Source: Nyssa sinensis (lineage: Eukaryota > Streptophyta > Magnoliopsida > Cornales > Nyssaceae). From it: a stretch of DNA of 64,000 nt. A program made the position numbers and the translations under genes. Below the pieces are notes generated by a model. The model saw only the letters and a program-made list of their open reading frames with translations. It did not search any database and was not told the DNA's origin. Below, piece after piece: positions 11,286 through 21,215 of this stretch. Numbering within the stretch: position 1 is the first letter of the stretch; each line of letters starts with the position of its first letter. The stretch is from assembly GCA_008638375.1 (NCBI GenBank), contig CM018050.1, positions 30,657,723 through 30,721,722 on the forward strand, in the 5' to 3' direction.

Positions 11286-11998
11286 CCTATAACACTTGCA
11301 CAGGTTGCAAGGCTTTTAGTGGTCTGTATAGTGAGATGAACCAGACCTATAACACTTGCACATGCTGCAAGATTTTTAGGGGTTTGTGCATTGAGAAGAC
11401 TAGGCCTTAAGGACTTGTAATGGATACAAGGCTTTAGGGGTCAATGAGATGGACCAGACCTGGGGGTCTGTGAATTCAGAGGACCAGGCTTAAAGGACTT
11501 GTAATGGATACAAGGCTTTAGAGGTCAATAAGATGGACTAGACCTAGAGGTCTGTGTATTCAGAGGACAAGGCCTAAAGGACTTGTAATGGATACAAAGT
11601 TTTAGGGGTCAATAAGATGGACCAGACCTGGGGGTCTGTGCATTCAGAGGACAAGGCCTAAAGGACTTGTAATGGATACAAGGCTTTAGGAGTCAATAAG
11701 ATGGACCAGAACTAGGGGTCTGTGCATTCAGAGGACCAGGCCTAAAGGACTTGTAATGGATACAAGGCTTTAGGGGTCAATAAGATGGACCAGAGCTAGG
11801 GGTCTGTGCATTCAGAGGACTAGGCCTAAAGGACTTGGAATGGATACAAGGCTTTAGGGGTCAATAAGATGGACCAGAGCTAGGGGTCTGTGCATTCAGA
11901 GGACTAGGCCTAAAGGACTTGGAATGGATACAAGGCTTTAGGGGTCAATAAGATTGACTAGACCTGGGGGTCTGTGCATTTGAGATGAGACTGCTTTT
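11286..11998. repeat. 84-bp tandem array (about seven copies) with a 60-bp-period lead-in
   Basis: The anchor GGACTTG(T/G)AATGGATACAA falls at 11411, 11495, 11579, 11663, 11747, 11831 and 11915, exactly 84 bp apart. Each unit also contains a GGTCAAT-AGATGGACCAGA block and GGTCTGTG-ATTCAGAGGA. Before it, two 60-bp units start at 11286 and 11346 (CCTATAACACTTGCACA). The array lies between integrase and the 3' LTR. The last two full copies share the G variant, consistent with local copying. Related arrays in other plants have seeded satellite DNA. Confidence 0.95.
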
Positions 11999-12095
11999 TT
12001 GGAAGAATGCAAGAGAAAAACTTTTATTGATAATATTTCTGTAGGTGTTCTACATTCCATGGTCTGGGTACAGGATTCCCAACCATGTCTTCTAA

Positions 12096-12458
12096 CTAGT
12101 AGGTGGTAGGTCTGACAATCTTTGTTACCCTAGAAGGGCCTTCCCAGTTGGGCGACAGCTTTCCCATAGTGGAAACTTTGGTGTTCGGGAACACTCTTCT
12201 TAAAACAAGATCCCCAATCTGAGTACTTAGGGGTTTTAGCCCTAGTTTAGAGTTGTTGGTCATCTTGTGTTGATATGCTTCCATCCTGATTCTGGCCTGA
12301 TCACGTTTTTCGTCGAGTAGGTCTAATTTCTCTGCAAGTAATTGATCATTGGCCCTTTGGTTGAAAGCTTCAGTCCTCAGGGTAGGCATATCGATCTCAA
12401 CAGGGATTACTAATTCCGTGCCATAGGCAAGTGAGAATGGGGTTTCAGAAGTGAGCAT
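12096..12458 (-). pseudogene. Integrase C-terminal region (Tat-type gypsy)
   Basis: It continues integrase after the catalytic core in a separate frame. It opens with ETPFSLAYGTELVIPVEI, the usual sequence after the core in plant gypsy integrases. A basic helical stretch (EKRDQARIRM) follows, then GDLVLRRVFPNT and LSPNWEGPSRVTKI, the small beta-barrel-like C-terminal domain that contacts DNA. No chromodomain follows, as expected for Tat. A frame break separates it from the core at about 12459-12479. Confidence 0.8.
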
Positions 12459-12479
12459 TCTTCTGGTGGTTCTGTAGGC

Positions 12480-12878
12480 CTAGAGAACACCAGGAAGTTT
12501 TTCGACCCACCTTCCCTTGGCTTCTTCTAGCCTTTTCTTAAGGGCATCAAGGATAGTTTGATTGGTGACTTCTGCTTGCCCGTTGGCTTGAGGGTGGCCT
12601 GGCGAGGCAAAATGTTGCCTGATGTGCAAATCTTGGCAGAATTTCTTGAAAACTTTTCCAACAAACTGCGTACCATTATCTAAGATGATAACACGTGGTA
12701 TGCCGAACCTGCAGACTATGTTATTCCAGGTGAAGTTCTTGACCTCTTTCTCTGTGATGCTTGTTAGAGGCTCTACCTCTGCCCATTTGGAGAAATAGTC
12801 AATGGCCACTAAAAGATATTTCCTGTTTGGTGTGGCCTTTGGTCGTGGACCTATGATGTTCCATCCCCTACTGAGCAA
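12480..12878 (-). pseudogene. Integrase catalytic core (Tat-type gypsy)
   Basis: The DDE core is recognisable in order: Asp in VAIDYFSKWAEVE, Asp in VIILDNGTQFVG and Glu in GQAEVTNQTILD, at family spacing. Integrase inserts the cDNA copy into chromosomes. The N-terminal zinc-binding part (about 12880-13200) is split over several frames with stops, so no full enzyme can be made even though the DDE triad survives. Confidence 0.85.
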
Positions 12879-13195
12879 AGGGCCATGGGCTAGCGATCAG
12901 AATGAGCTTATGGTGGGGCTAGTGCTGATATGGAGTGAATCGTTGGCATTTGTCACATTTCCGAACATACTGTTTTGCTTGCTTCAACATGATGGGCCAA
13001 TAATAGCCATGTGTTGAAGCTCGGTGGGCTATAGTTCTACCCCCATTATGGTTTTCCATAAATTCCTTCGTGTATTTCTGTGAGGACATACTGAGATTTC
13101 TCTAGAGTTAGACACCTTAGTAAGGGTTGAGAGTAGGATCTGCAGTAGAGCTTCCCATTCATAATAAGGTACCGAGCTGCCTTGATTCGAATTCT

Positions 13196-13870
13196 TCAGG
13201 CCATGTTTTTGTCTTCTGGGAGCAGCCCTCCTTCTAGGTATTGAATGATAGGGGTTATCCAATTTTGGGTTTGCTCGATAACCTGAGCTGTTTGAACTTC
13301 TGCTATACTCGGCTTTGGCTGGTGAGAGATATTTAGAGTAGAATCTCCTTCTGGCTTGAGACGAGATGCTATATTTTCCAAAGCATCAGCTCAGGAGTTC
13401 TGGCCTCTCTCAATCTTTTGGATTATGAATGTTCTGAAGGAGCGCTTCAGCGAATTGACCAGTTCTGAATACCGAAGCATCCTTTCGTCTTTGATGGAAA
13501 ATTCTCCCAAAACTTGGCTTACTACCAATTGGGAATCAGAGAAAACTTCGAGGTTCTGAGTTTCGCATTCCAGAGCTAGCTTTATCCCAAGGATAAGGGT
13601 TTCTTATTTAGCTTCATTGTTGGAAGCTCTAAACCCTAGACTGACTGCCTTTTCTACTATAAGCCCTTCAGGGGATTGTAGTACCAAGCAGACACCAGAA
13701 CCATGGTCTGTGGATGATCCGTCGCTGTAAAGCTGCCATGTGCCCGAGCTTTCACAAAGTTGTGTCGTGTCTTGCAGTGTTGGGGTGAACTCGACAACAA
13801 AATCAGCCAAGGCTTGCCCTTTGATGGAGGTTCGTGGAATATAGGATATGTCAAATTTCCCTAATTCCAC
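13196..13870 (-). pseudogene. Second RNase H-like domain and RNase H-integrase linker (Tat-type gypsy)
   Basis: The first part (13604-13870) contains ALADFVVEFTP, then WQLYSDGSSTDHGSGVCLVL and LGFRASNNEAK. This is the additional RNase H domain found after the usual one in Tat elements, with catalytic-type Asp (YSDGSS) and Glu (NNEA). A TAA directly after NNEAK interrupts the domain; the frame then continues through SDSQLVVSQVLGEF to linker sequence with a further break near 13380. The presence of two RNase H domains is the main basis for assigning the element to Tat. Confidence 0.8.
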
Positions 13871-13885
13871 AGACCATTTGTCCAG

Positions 13886-14428
13886 TCACCCTGAGACCTC
13901 GGGCTTCCTTAGGATTGACTTTAGTGGATAGACTGTTGGAATCTCAATGGGATGTGCTTGGAAATAAGGTTGGAGCTTCCGTGCAGAAACTATGAGAGCA
14001 AAGGCCAGCTTCTCAATTTCAGGATATCTTTTCTCTGTGTCTAGTAGAGCTCTGCTGACATAGAATATGGGCTTTTGAACACCCCTGTCCTGTCCAACCA
14101 GTACAGAACTGACGGCATTCTCGGAGACAGCAAGGTAGAGAAGTAGCCTTTCCCCCTGGACTGGCTTTAATAAGAGTTCAGAGGAAGCCAGGTATTCCTT
14201 AAGTACTTGGAAAGGTTTTTCACATTCCTCTAACCACTGTAAGGCTCTGTTACCCTTCAAGGCTTTGAAAAATGGTAGGCAGCGATCAGTGGACTTGGAG
14301 ATAAATCTACTCAGAGCTGCAATTCTGCCGTTCAGAGCTTGAATGTCTTTCTTGGTCTTCGGCGACTCCAGCCCAATCAAAACCCTGATCTGAGTGGGGT
14401 CTGGCTTCAATACCTCTCTGAGAGACAA
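13886..14428 (-). pseudogene. RT thumb/connection and first RNase H domain (Tat-type gypsy)
   Basis: It contains LNGRIAALSRFISKSTDRCLPFFKALK, cited here only in part (FISKSTDRCLPFFKAL), typical of the region after the RT palm. FQVLKEYLASSELLLKPV and LLLYLAVSENAVSSVLV follow, then the RALLDTEKRYPEIEKLAFAL region of the first RNase H. The catalytic pattern of the first RNase H is degenerate, as is usual in dual-RNase H elements. It overlaps the preceding RT frame by about 120 bp, showing a frameshift at the junction. Confidence 0.8.
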
Positions 14429-15153
14429 TGTACCCTAAGAATTTTCCCTTAGTTACACCGAAGGTACATTTCGAGGGATTTAGTTTTATCTTATGCTGCT
14501 TCAAGATGTCAAATGTCTGAGTTAAGTGTTGAAGGTGGCTGCTCTTTTGTAAGCTTTTGACCAGCATTTCATCTATGTAAACCTCCATGGTGCTGTTGAT
14601 CAGGGGACTGAACATCTTATTGACCAGACGCTGATATGTTGCCCTAACATTTTTCTGTCCGAACGGCATCACTCTATAGCAATAGAGACCTCGCTCAGTG
14701 ATGAAAGCTGTCTTTTCCTGGTCTGGTGGGTATATCTGGATCTGGTTATATCTAGAGTAGGCATCCATGAAGCTCATGAGTTCTTACCCTGCAGTGGCAT
14801 CGACTAGCTGGTCAATCCTTAGGAGAGGAAAGCTGTCTTTGAGACAGGCCTTGTTGAGGTCTGTATAGTCAACACAGACTCTCCTATTTGCCATTTTTCT
14901 TTCTGACTAGAATGGTGTTAGCTAGCCATTCTAGGTAAATTACCTCTCGTATCATCTTGGCCTCTAGCAGCCTTTGGACCTCCTTATTGATGATCTGATG
15001 TTGTTCTGGAGCGAGTTTCCTTTTTTTTTGTCTCACTAGGGGGTGATCAGGATCTACCATCACCTTATGAGTGATGAGGTTTGGATCTATGCCTTCCATA
15101 TCCTTTGTTTCCCATGCAAACATCGAGAGGTTGTTTCTTAGGAATTTTATCAT
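14307..15153 (-). pseudogene. Reverse transcriptase (Tat-type gypsy), frameshifted and with altered YVDD
   Basis: Two frames cover the RT palm. The upstream part (14884-15153) has VRQKKRKLAPEQ and ANTILVRKKNGK. A 1-bp insertion right after NGK (near 14893) shifts the frame, and a stop precedes ELMSFMDAYSRYNQI (14777). The catalytic box reads VYIDEMLVKS, so the second Asp of the usual YVDD is Glu, which should cripple polymerisation. FLGYIVSQRGIEA marks the palm end. RT copies the element RNA into DNA; this copy is dead on three separate counts. Confidence 0.88.
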
Positions 15154-15369
15154 CTCTTTCTATTCGACAGGTGTCAAGTCTGGACCAATTTGTAGATAAC
15201 TCCCTTATTCTTCCAAGCTGACCAGTACTTTGAAGGGGTCCTCTATAGGTTTGGCCTTGCTGTCCCTTCCTCTAGGGCTTAGAGGCTCATCAATTCTAGA
15301 GGGGCAGTCTTCCGCCTCGTGATGGTGGGTGAGGTCTGAATCCATGCATTCACGAGTATGCAGTAATTG

Positions 15370-15860
15370 CTATTTGGAGGCCCTCTCCTTGAGCGCGAGA
15401 GCGTGACACTCTCGAGAAGTTAGTTGACATCCTTTGATGGAGTAGACAACATGATTGTAGACGTACTTCAGGCATTGGTGAAGGGTCGAGGTGACTGCTC
15501 CCATTTGGTGTAGCCAAGGTTTTTCGATTATGACATTGTAAGGGGACTTGGCGTTCAACACCATGTATTCTGACATCGTGATCTTTTGTCCATCTCCCTC
15601 TCTTACTATGGTGAAAAGGTCAATCCTCCCTAGTGGGGTACTGTGGTTCCCATCGAATCCTGCCATGATTGCGACAGTGGGTTTGATGTCATTGGGATCG
15701 AGCTTCATCTATTTGAGGGGTTCGTAAAATAGCACATTCGCAAAACTCCATGTGTACACCAGGACTCTTCAGATCTCAAAGTTGGCAATCTTGATAGAGA
15801 TGACGAGGGCGTCACTGTGAGGACAGTGCACCCCTGCAAGATCTTGATCTGAGAATTGGA
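15370..15860 (-). pseudogene. Aspartic protease region (Tat-type gypsy), catalytic Asp lost
   Basis: The 112-codon frame 15370-15708 (IIEKPWLHQMGAVTSTLHQCLK, partly cited; then GCQLTSRECHAL) matches the protease C-terminal half of Tat elements. Upstream, at about 15740-15800, the frame reads ANFEI, stop, RVLVYTWSFANVLF. The family has a VDxGSS catalytic site at this point; here VYTWSF replaces it, so the catalytic Asp is Tyr. A further stop lies just before the 15708 Met. The protease would be inactive. Confidence 0.75.
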
Positions 15861-15875
15861 TCTTAAGTACTGGCC

Positions 15876-17343
15876 TCAATTTCTTCTCAACGTTAGTGAT
15901 TTGTAGGATGCTAGGAGTAACTTTGGCCTTTCGAGCATACCGTTTTCTTGCTTTGTTAGACGTTCCTGATGCTGGGGTGTTTGTATGGAGGACGAAGATA
16001 ACTTGATTGTTCTGTTGCTAAGGTTCTTTCCGTCCATCTCTTTGTTCTGGCCTCTACTCCAGCTTCCTCTGCTGGGGCTTGTCATTACGGGGGTTTTGCC
16101 TTCCTTCCTGCCTGACAAACTCCCGCAGTCGTCCTCTTCGTATGAGCTGCTCAATTTCCAGTTTAAGAGACCTGCATGCATCAGTGGTATGCCCGTAGTC
16201 CTTCTGGAAATCACAATACTTACTCTGGTCTTAGTGGCTGGGATCGCCTCTCAACGGCTCTGGCCATTTTAGGTTTTCACGTGCTCGGACTTGCTGAAGT
16301 ATGTGAGTTAGGGAGGCATTTAGAGGAGTAAAGGTGGTGAACCCCTTTAGAGCAGTGCTGCTTAGAGTTCTGGAGGCCGTTCTTCTGTCTGGGCTTCTAA
16401 CCCTCTTCTTGGTTATATTGGAGTCCTTTTTCTGGTCATCCTGCTGGGCTTGTTCTTTAACCTTTTGAGAGGTGTTCTTTGCTTCCTCTAGGTTTATGTA
16501 CTTCCTAGCCCGATTCATAAGGGCTGCCATGTCGGTAGGAGGGCTCTTTGTTAGAGAATCTCTGAAGCCTTCTTGAGCAAGGCTAGAGGTCATAGCAGCC
16601 AGGAGGAAGCTTGGGCTGCAATCTGTTATTTCTGTAAGCTCAGAGTTGAATCGGGCAATGTAATCCTGGAGAGGCTCTCCTTTGGATTGTTTTACGTTAA
16701 GCAAGAACTCTAGGCCATTCCTTAACCTTCTACTGGTCATGAACTTGTCAAGGAAGCGTCTGTCGAGCTTGTAGAAGGTGGTGACTGAGCTCTATGGGAG
16801 GTGGTGAAACCACTTCAGAGCAGTGCCTTTGAGGCTAGTTATGAATGTTCGGCACATAAAAGCGTCGGAAGCCCTATGTAGTGCCATAGTATGCTGGTAA
16901 TGAGATAGATGGTCCCTTGGGTCTCTAGTCCTATCCTAAAGGGTGAACTTTGGGACGACAAATTTCCTTGGCCTCTCCTCGGCCATGATAGCAGGAGTGA
17001 ACGGCGTGGCAAATCTTCCGAGCAGCCTGGCTAGCTCATCTTGTTCTGGAGGGATTTGAATACCTCTCACAGCAACAGTGTGGTCCATAGAGTCCGCAAC
17101 CTCTTCAGCCCTTCGTGGGCCCCTAGGCGGGATTTGCTGTAATTCTTGCCTTGCAGCTTCAGTGCCCATGTGGATGGGATGACCCTGGTCCATGGCTAGA
17201 AGGTGACTTTGGTCCTCTTGAGTAGGGGGAATTGGAGCCGTTTGAGGTTGAGACCCTTGTGGTACTGGGTTTGCCCCTGAAGCTACCGAGGTTGGAGCCC
17301 TAGTGGTGCTTCGATAGTGAACGTCTAGAATAAAAGTTGGCAT
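15876..17343 (-). pseudogene. gag (Tat-type gypsy), interrupted by stops
   Basis: The first part (16936-17343) is a Pro/Gln-rich N-terminus ending RKFVVPKFTL. A TAG replaces the expected continuation, and the same frame resumes as DPRDHLSHYHTMAL, ALKWFHHLP, second TAG, SSVTTFYKLDRRFLDKF. It then continues in 16231-16740 with EPLQDYIARFNSEL, the retrotransposon gag core. Past 16231 the frame shifts into GHTTDACRSLKLEIEQL and RGRLREFV, the nucleocapsid-side region. Gag forms the particle around element RNA. Both stops are TAG at places where relatives have sense codons, compatible with C-to-T decay of methylated DNA. Confidence 0.82.
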
Positions 17344-17769
17344 CCCCCTGCCTGCGGCTGCTGATGGTTGGGGATCTCCCTAAAGTGGGTGGTATCTTAG
17401 GGGTACACCGGTTGATTACTAGGAATCTCTCCGTTCGTGGTGACAGTAGGAGGTTGTGTCCTTTGATCGGCCGTGTTGACAGGTGGATTCAAAGGGTTGG
17501 TTCCATGATTCTGGGTAAGCATCGCCAGAGTTTTGGACATGGCAAGAAGTTGTTCTTACATTAACTCGTTCTGTTGCTTAACGAGGTCAAGCTGTAACTG
17601 TATGGGATCAGTTGTTTGTTCCCTACCTTGTCCGGCAGGCGGCCGATGTTGAGGGTTTTGAAGATTTTGAGTATTCTTTCTCGGTCGAAGATTGGGAGCC
17701 ATAGTCCTCTGGCGTGAAGGAGGATGAATTTGTTCGCAAGTAGAGCACTTTTGTTAAAAGAACGATTGT

Positions 17770-17792
17770 CGTTCCCATAGACAGCGCCAAGC
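17770..17792 (-). promoter_or_regulatory. Primer-binding site of the Tat-type element
   Basis: Directly inside the 5' LTR, read on the minus strand, is GCT then TGGCGCTGTCTATGGGAACG. The TGG start complements a tRNA 3' CCA end, and TGGCGC is the usual start of this site in plant gypsy elements. The exact tRNA was not determined. Confidence 0.65.
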
Positions 17793-18327
17793 TAATGCTA
17801 CACTTTTTGGTTGGTAGAGGCTTCAAACCCTGTTGCCTGAGGAACACTCAAAGAGAAGGATCAAAGGGCCACCGGGTTGGCTTCGGCGATAGCCGCTCCG
17901 ATGCTTAAGTCAATAAAACTGAATTGAAAGACTGTAATTGTAAACCAAAGAATGAGCATGAATGTAACAGCGTACCTTAGGGTTTTATTTGTAGGTTGTG
18001 GGATTTCCTAAGTTGATTAAGATTTAGAGTCCGTGAATATAGGGATTTGATCATCGGAGAGTAGTAGTTACCATGTTAGACACTGCATTTGAGAGATGTT
18101 CATGAGTTGCAGTTTCTTTGTTGAAGATTGTTTCCTTATTCTTAGTTCAGCAGGATGCCTAAGGCTGTGACGAGCTTTGAACCCTGAGGGCTGCTTTGAA
18201 GGCCTTGTGCTCAGATCTATGAGTTCTGGAGGTTAAGTGTCTGAACTTGCTCTGGATGGCTAAGCTCTGACTAGTTTGTAGTCACACGTGTCGCATGCGG
18301 ACTGGTCTGTCACTTTGTGGTATATCA
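17793..18327 (-). repeat. 5' LTR of the Tat-type gypsy element
   Basis: 535 bp matching 8588-9121 from TAATGCTACACTTTTTGG to GTGGTATATCA. It would drive transcription leftwards. The inner TG has mutated to TA, while the outer copy keeps TG. ATAAC follows at 18328-18332. Confidence 0.95.
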
Positions 18328-18332
18328 ATAAC

Positions 18333-19290
18333 TAAGCAGTTCATATGACAAAAAAAATTTAATGTATGAATGGTATAAGATATCATTCAGTTGATGAAAT
18401 CAATATTAGTATTTCAAATATAAAAATATAAAACATTTATAAAATATTGAACCTAATAAAAATCCTAAACAATGAAACCAATAATAGTAATATTAAACAT
18501 CTATAAAATATTTAATGTAATTATTAACTTTAAAATATAGACTATAGGTCTTGGCCTTCTTGAAAAAAAATTATGTACAATTGTTTTGCTTTTAAAAAAA
18601 AAAAATAGAGAAAGATAGTAGATTGCTATTGTATGGCCTCGGAATTATGATTTATGATTTATATAGAAAAGAAGTAACTCAAATAAGGCAACAAACAACT
18701 AAATTAAAATTTCACCACCAACGTAACAATTGATTTATAATTAATAATAAATTATTTTTTTCAACCATGTATTGATGCAATTATTGTGTTCTTTAATGTT
18801 GAAAAACAACCCTTTTTCAATTGTATTATTTGTCAGCGTAAAGTAATTTACAATATTTTGATATATAGTGCAATAAATTGTTATATATAATCAAAATTGT
18901 GAGAATTTTCAAATAAAAAAAATTGCAATATTTATCGTGATATAATACAATATATCGTAATATATCATAGATATTTATGATTTTTCTTCTACATTCAAAT
19001 ATTGTATCACAAATACAAAAAATATGCGATACTTTATTTGGTGATTTCATAATCCCTCGTGATCCCATCCCCAGTTTAATGCCCTATGTTTGTCACATAA
19101 TATAGGGGACTATAGATACAGAAAACGGTCACTCTGAAAGGATACAGCCACAACAAGATTAAACATGTCGCAACTTTATTTGTACTGTCCTGCATTTACC
19201 AATGTTGTCATTTTGTATTTCCATTTCTACTTTGAACTATCTTACATGCAACATTCTTTTGCATTATTTGGATATTCTCTAGCTATCTAG

Positions 19291-19321
<31 letters not shown>

Positions 19322-19331
19322 ATCACAATAA

Positions 19332-19367
<36 letters not shown>

Positions 19368-20677
19368 TCCGATTGAGGGTAGTACGATCGAGATCCTTTT
19401 CAAGTGATAGAAATATTCATTTTACACGTAATTAGCATGAATTCGATTCTCTTCTCTTCCGTCAATGTATGAAGAAAAAAAATCTATTGTGTGACGGTGT
19501 CTTATAAATTCTTCAAAATTCTTAAATGTGTAGAACAATTAGTTTCGATGAATCACAGTGAAATTTAAAAATTTATAAAATATTGTCAAACAATAAAATA
19601 GAATAATAGTCTCATTTAATAATTTTTTACATACTTGAATCAATCTTTCCAACAATGTAAAATTTATTGTCAATAATTATTATTATGGGTAAGAATGGCA
19701 ATGAGACAGGGTAGGGATGGCCCCTCGTCCCAACCCCGCCTCCCTTGCTAAAAAAAATCTTTAATGTTGCTCCACTTTTGTTTAGAAGTACATACCAATG
19801 TAGGCCACATTTTTATTACCTACCCTTATCCTTGTCTTGCATCAATCTCGTCAAGTCAAGTCAAGTCAAATCTAAATATAGTGAATTAGTGAAAAAAAAA
19901 TTATTTCATAATATACAAGTTTAAAAAATACTCATAGATTAACATTTTTATTGGAAAAAAAAATTATTTATGTTAAATGGGCTGGGCCGGGAGACCTTTA
20001 TACAATCTTACCATCCGAACTTGATTGGGGTTTTAATTTCTTCTCTAAAGGATCCTCCTACTCAGTCTCATTAGGGACAAACGATTACGATGTTTTATCA
20101 TACCGAACTCATCAAACTCCCATCCCATCCTTTAATTATATGAATTATTGTACCTCCATTAGTGATAACTTTAGAAGACAAAAATTAATTATAAATTTAG
20201 AATTTAGGGGGATGTTCGTCTGAAAATACGAAAAATATTTGTGGTGCAACTCATAAATTTTATTATTATTATTTTTTAAAATACAATAGAAAATAGTAAC
20301 AAAAGAAGTCAAAAATTGGGGTAGCTGTGGGTTGTGGCCCCTGTTTGCTTTGAATGTTAGGAAAAAAGAATCAAAGCACTGTGGCAAGTAAAGTGACTTT
20401 TCATTTCATTTTTGGAGTTGCTTCAGATGTGAGATTGTTAATCTTTGAGCTTCAATTTTAAGAGTTTTACTTGTACAAAACCACATGATGTAACAGAATG
20501 GATTCTCTATGTTTTGGATATCTTCTTCTTTCTTTTTTGCCTAGCATTTGATTGGACTATTTTAACCCCTAAAATAGTTTTCATTTCATCATAGTTTACT
20601 AGTTTACTGGTTTTAACTATAAGATCTACTATTTTAACCCCTAAAATTATTAAATAAATATAAATACAATTTTTTAA
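18333..20677. other. Intergenic, AT-rich, no gene recognised
   Basis: Holds (TA)n tracts at about 19289-19318 and 19337-19364 and a short GC-rich patch near 19700-19740 of the kind found at ends of small plant DNA transposons. No coding motif was recognised. Confidence 0.5.
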
Positions 20678-20895
20678 GCATTGCCCCTAGACATGTTGTG
20701 GCTCTGCCACTCATCGTATCATCATTAGTCGTCGTCACAGCACCGTCACAACAAAACTAAAAAAATTTATACAAAAGAAAGATAAAAAAATCAATACTTT
20801 GGGAGAGGAGGGGCATTGCCCCTAGATATGTTGTGGCTTTGCCACTGATCGTATCATCGTCAGTCGCCACCACCGCACCGCCACAACAAAACTAC
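20678..20895. repeat. Diverged tandem duplication, 135-bp period
   Basis: GCATTGCCCCTAGA-ATGTTG and the following GGCT-TGCCACT-ATCGTATCATC occur at 20678 and again at 20813. The copies run about 80 bp, with a few substitutions. Confidence 0.85.
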
Positions 20896-21147
20896 TAGTG
20901 CCATCATCACTATACCAATTTTATTACCACCACTTTCATTATCATCACCACAATGACAGACAAAACATGTTGTGTGTATGTGTATAGTAGTGAATCCACA
21001 TGGAGGTTAGAGAGGACAATGGCCCCCCAAAATTTTAAAACTTTTGATTATTTATTACTAATTTTTATATAAAATAAACTAAAAATTAAAAGTTGTCCCC
21101 CTCAAATTATGGTCTAGATCAGTCAATGCATATATATTTTACCAATC

Positions 21148-21148
<1 letters not shown>

Positions 21149-21213
<65 letters not shown>
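21149..21213. repeat. (TA)n(GA)n compound microsatellite
   Basis: About nine TA units pass directly into a run of about 22 GA units. Confidence 0.95.

Positions 21214-21215
<2 letters not shown>

Larger units (their letters stand above)
8588..18327 (-). mobile_element. Complete Tat-lineage Ty3/gypsy retrotransposon, inactivated
   Basis: The 9.74-kb element is bounded by two LTRs (8588-9121 and 17793-18327) and a perfect 5-bp target duplication ATAAC (8583-8587 and 18328-18332). Coding runs on the minus strand in the order gag, protease, reverse transcriptase, two RNase H-like domains and integrase. That order, the second RNase H and a long 3' region with tandem repeats are hallmarks of the Tat lineage. 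A primer-binding-like TGGCGC follows the 5' LTR by 3 bp (about 17789 downwards). All main genes carry stops, frameshifts or lost catalytic residues, so the copy cannot move by itself. The LTRs differ at about 25 of the first 205 aligned bases by hand count, so it is old. Confidence 0.93.

Noticed and set aside
12802..13559. Plus-strand frames over the gypsy integrase and RNase H region
   Set aside because: They are shadows of the minus-strand pol gene, which explains the conserved motifs.
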